A DNA stretch of 64,000 nt from Telmatactis stephensoni (lineage: Eukaryota > Cnidaria > Anthozoa > Actiniaria > Isophelliidae). The notes below the pieces were generated by a model. It was given only the letters and a program-made list of their open reading frames with translations. It had not been told where the DNA came from and did no database searches. Shown here piece after piece: positions 63,490 through 64,000 of this stretch. Positions within the stretch are counted from its first letter, which is position 1; every line of letters begins with the position of its first letter. The position numbers and the translations under genes were made by a program. The stretch is taken from positions 409,001 to 473,000 of the forward strand of contig JALIZF010001696.1 in assembly GCA_029948255.1 (NCBI GenBank), in the 5' to 3' direction.

Positions 63490-63844
63490 TATAATCATAA
63501 CCGTTCGGACAAGATCACAAAGGTTTTGGAATGGAATGCATACTCTCTAGCTCACACGATTACATCTATCGTCTAATTAAATTCCCTTATTTATCTAATC
63601 TATCAACATTGTCTTTACTAGTATTACGGCGCGTGTCTTCTATATGGATCATTATGCTTGCTTCGCTACTTATACGATTTGAAATCTGTTTTGAATGATT
63701 AAATAATAAATTCGAACTGAATCTATGTTCGATTTGCTCACATTATGGGAATCGATGAACTCAAATAACACGAATTATTGCCTTGCGGGATCAAAAAGAG
63801 TACTTTCAGTTAGCGAAATAAAGAAAATGAAATCAAAAACAAGA

Positions 63845-63960
63845 TGATAATGATATTAATAATAACTAGGTATATATAGCGCATTTCACTACGTCTCAAT
63901 ACACTTTACAATGTAGAAATCCTAATACTCTCTTACTGCATCAAATATTCTAAGCACCCA
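63845..63960. repeat. Interspersed repeat 'TATATAGCGCATTTCACTACGT'
   Basis: AATAATAACTAGGTATATAT, then AGCGCATTTCACTACGTCTC, then ATACACTTTACAATG: a phrase type I know as repetitive in many marine invertebrate genomes. Cut off near the window end. Confidence 0.4.
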
Positions 63961-64000
63961 ATTCTCAACTCACCAGTTCGTTTTTCATGGAGGGAGGAAA

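Larger units (their letters stand above)
36110..64000. other. Right-hand gene-poor region
   Basis: About 28 kb without a coding region I can support. All ORFs are short and most fall in repeats (poly-pyrimidine, ATTC-type, MITE arms). Named repeats are listed separately; stretches between them, for example 52100-53450, 55000-56120 and 61720-63250, show only AT-rich unique-looking sequence. Confidence 0.5.

Noticed and set aside
1..64000. CRISPR arrays, rRNA genes, bacterial operons, autonomous transposase or reverse transcriptase genes
   Set aside because: None seen. Repeats are tandem or inverted without CRISPR-like spacer structure, and no ORF shows transposase or RT motifs.

Overview
The window looks like nuclear DNA of an intron-rich, AT-rich, non-vertebrate animal. 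Microsatellites, short palindromic (MITE-like) elements and long introns fill most of it. Several repeats resemble ones I associate with anthozoan cnidarians (corals, sea anemones), so a cnidarian is my best guess. That is an inference from style, not a proof.

The one clear gene is on the minus strand and spans about 32379 down to 881. I assembled it exon by exon. Its 23 coding exons all have GT..AG borders, every splice phase matches the next exon, and the total is 2718 nt, encoding 905 residues plus a stop. It is an adhesion G-protein-coupled receptor: signal peptide (exons 1-2), C-type lectin domain (exons 3-4), PA14 domain (exons 5-6), linker and GAIN domain (exons 7-13), GPS autoproteolysis site with the HL/T cleavage triplet (exons 13-14), seven-transmembrane domain closest to the latrophilin type (exons 15-22) and a short cytoplasmic tail (exon 23). 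Lectin plus PA14 in front of GAIN-7TM is an unusual ectodomain.

Intron 4 (13977-24922) separates the lectin exons from the PA14 exon. Inside it are a second signal-peptide-like first exon (19248-19319) and a 31-nt exon (19091-19121) whose phases join exactly onto the PA14 exon. This suggests an internal promoter that makes a receptor without the lectin domain. The competing reading is two adjacent genes: a secreted lectin ending at 24840, and a PA14-GAIN-7TM receptor starting at 19319.

Layout: 881-5226, 7TM exons and tail. 5227-14000, GPS, GAIN and PA14 exons, with introns holding nested MITEs and a tRNA-derived SINE-like element. 14000-25000, intron 4 with several inverted-repeat elements and the alternative 5' exons. 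25000-32400, lectin and signal-peptide exons. 32400-64000, apparently intergenic or intronic DNA with one orphan plus-strand exon (35980-36109), at least three minisatellites, several MITE families (including a same-family nested insertion) and simple repeats. I see no other gene there that I can support, and no CRISPR array, rRNA or intact tRNA.
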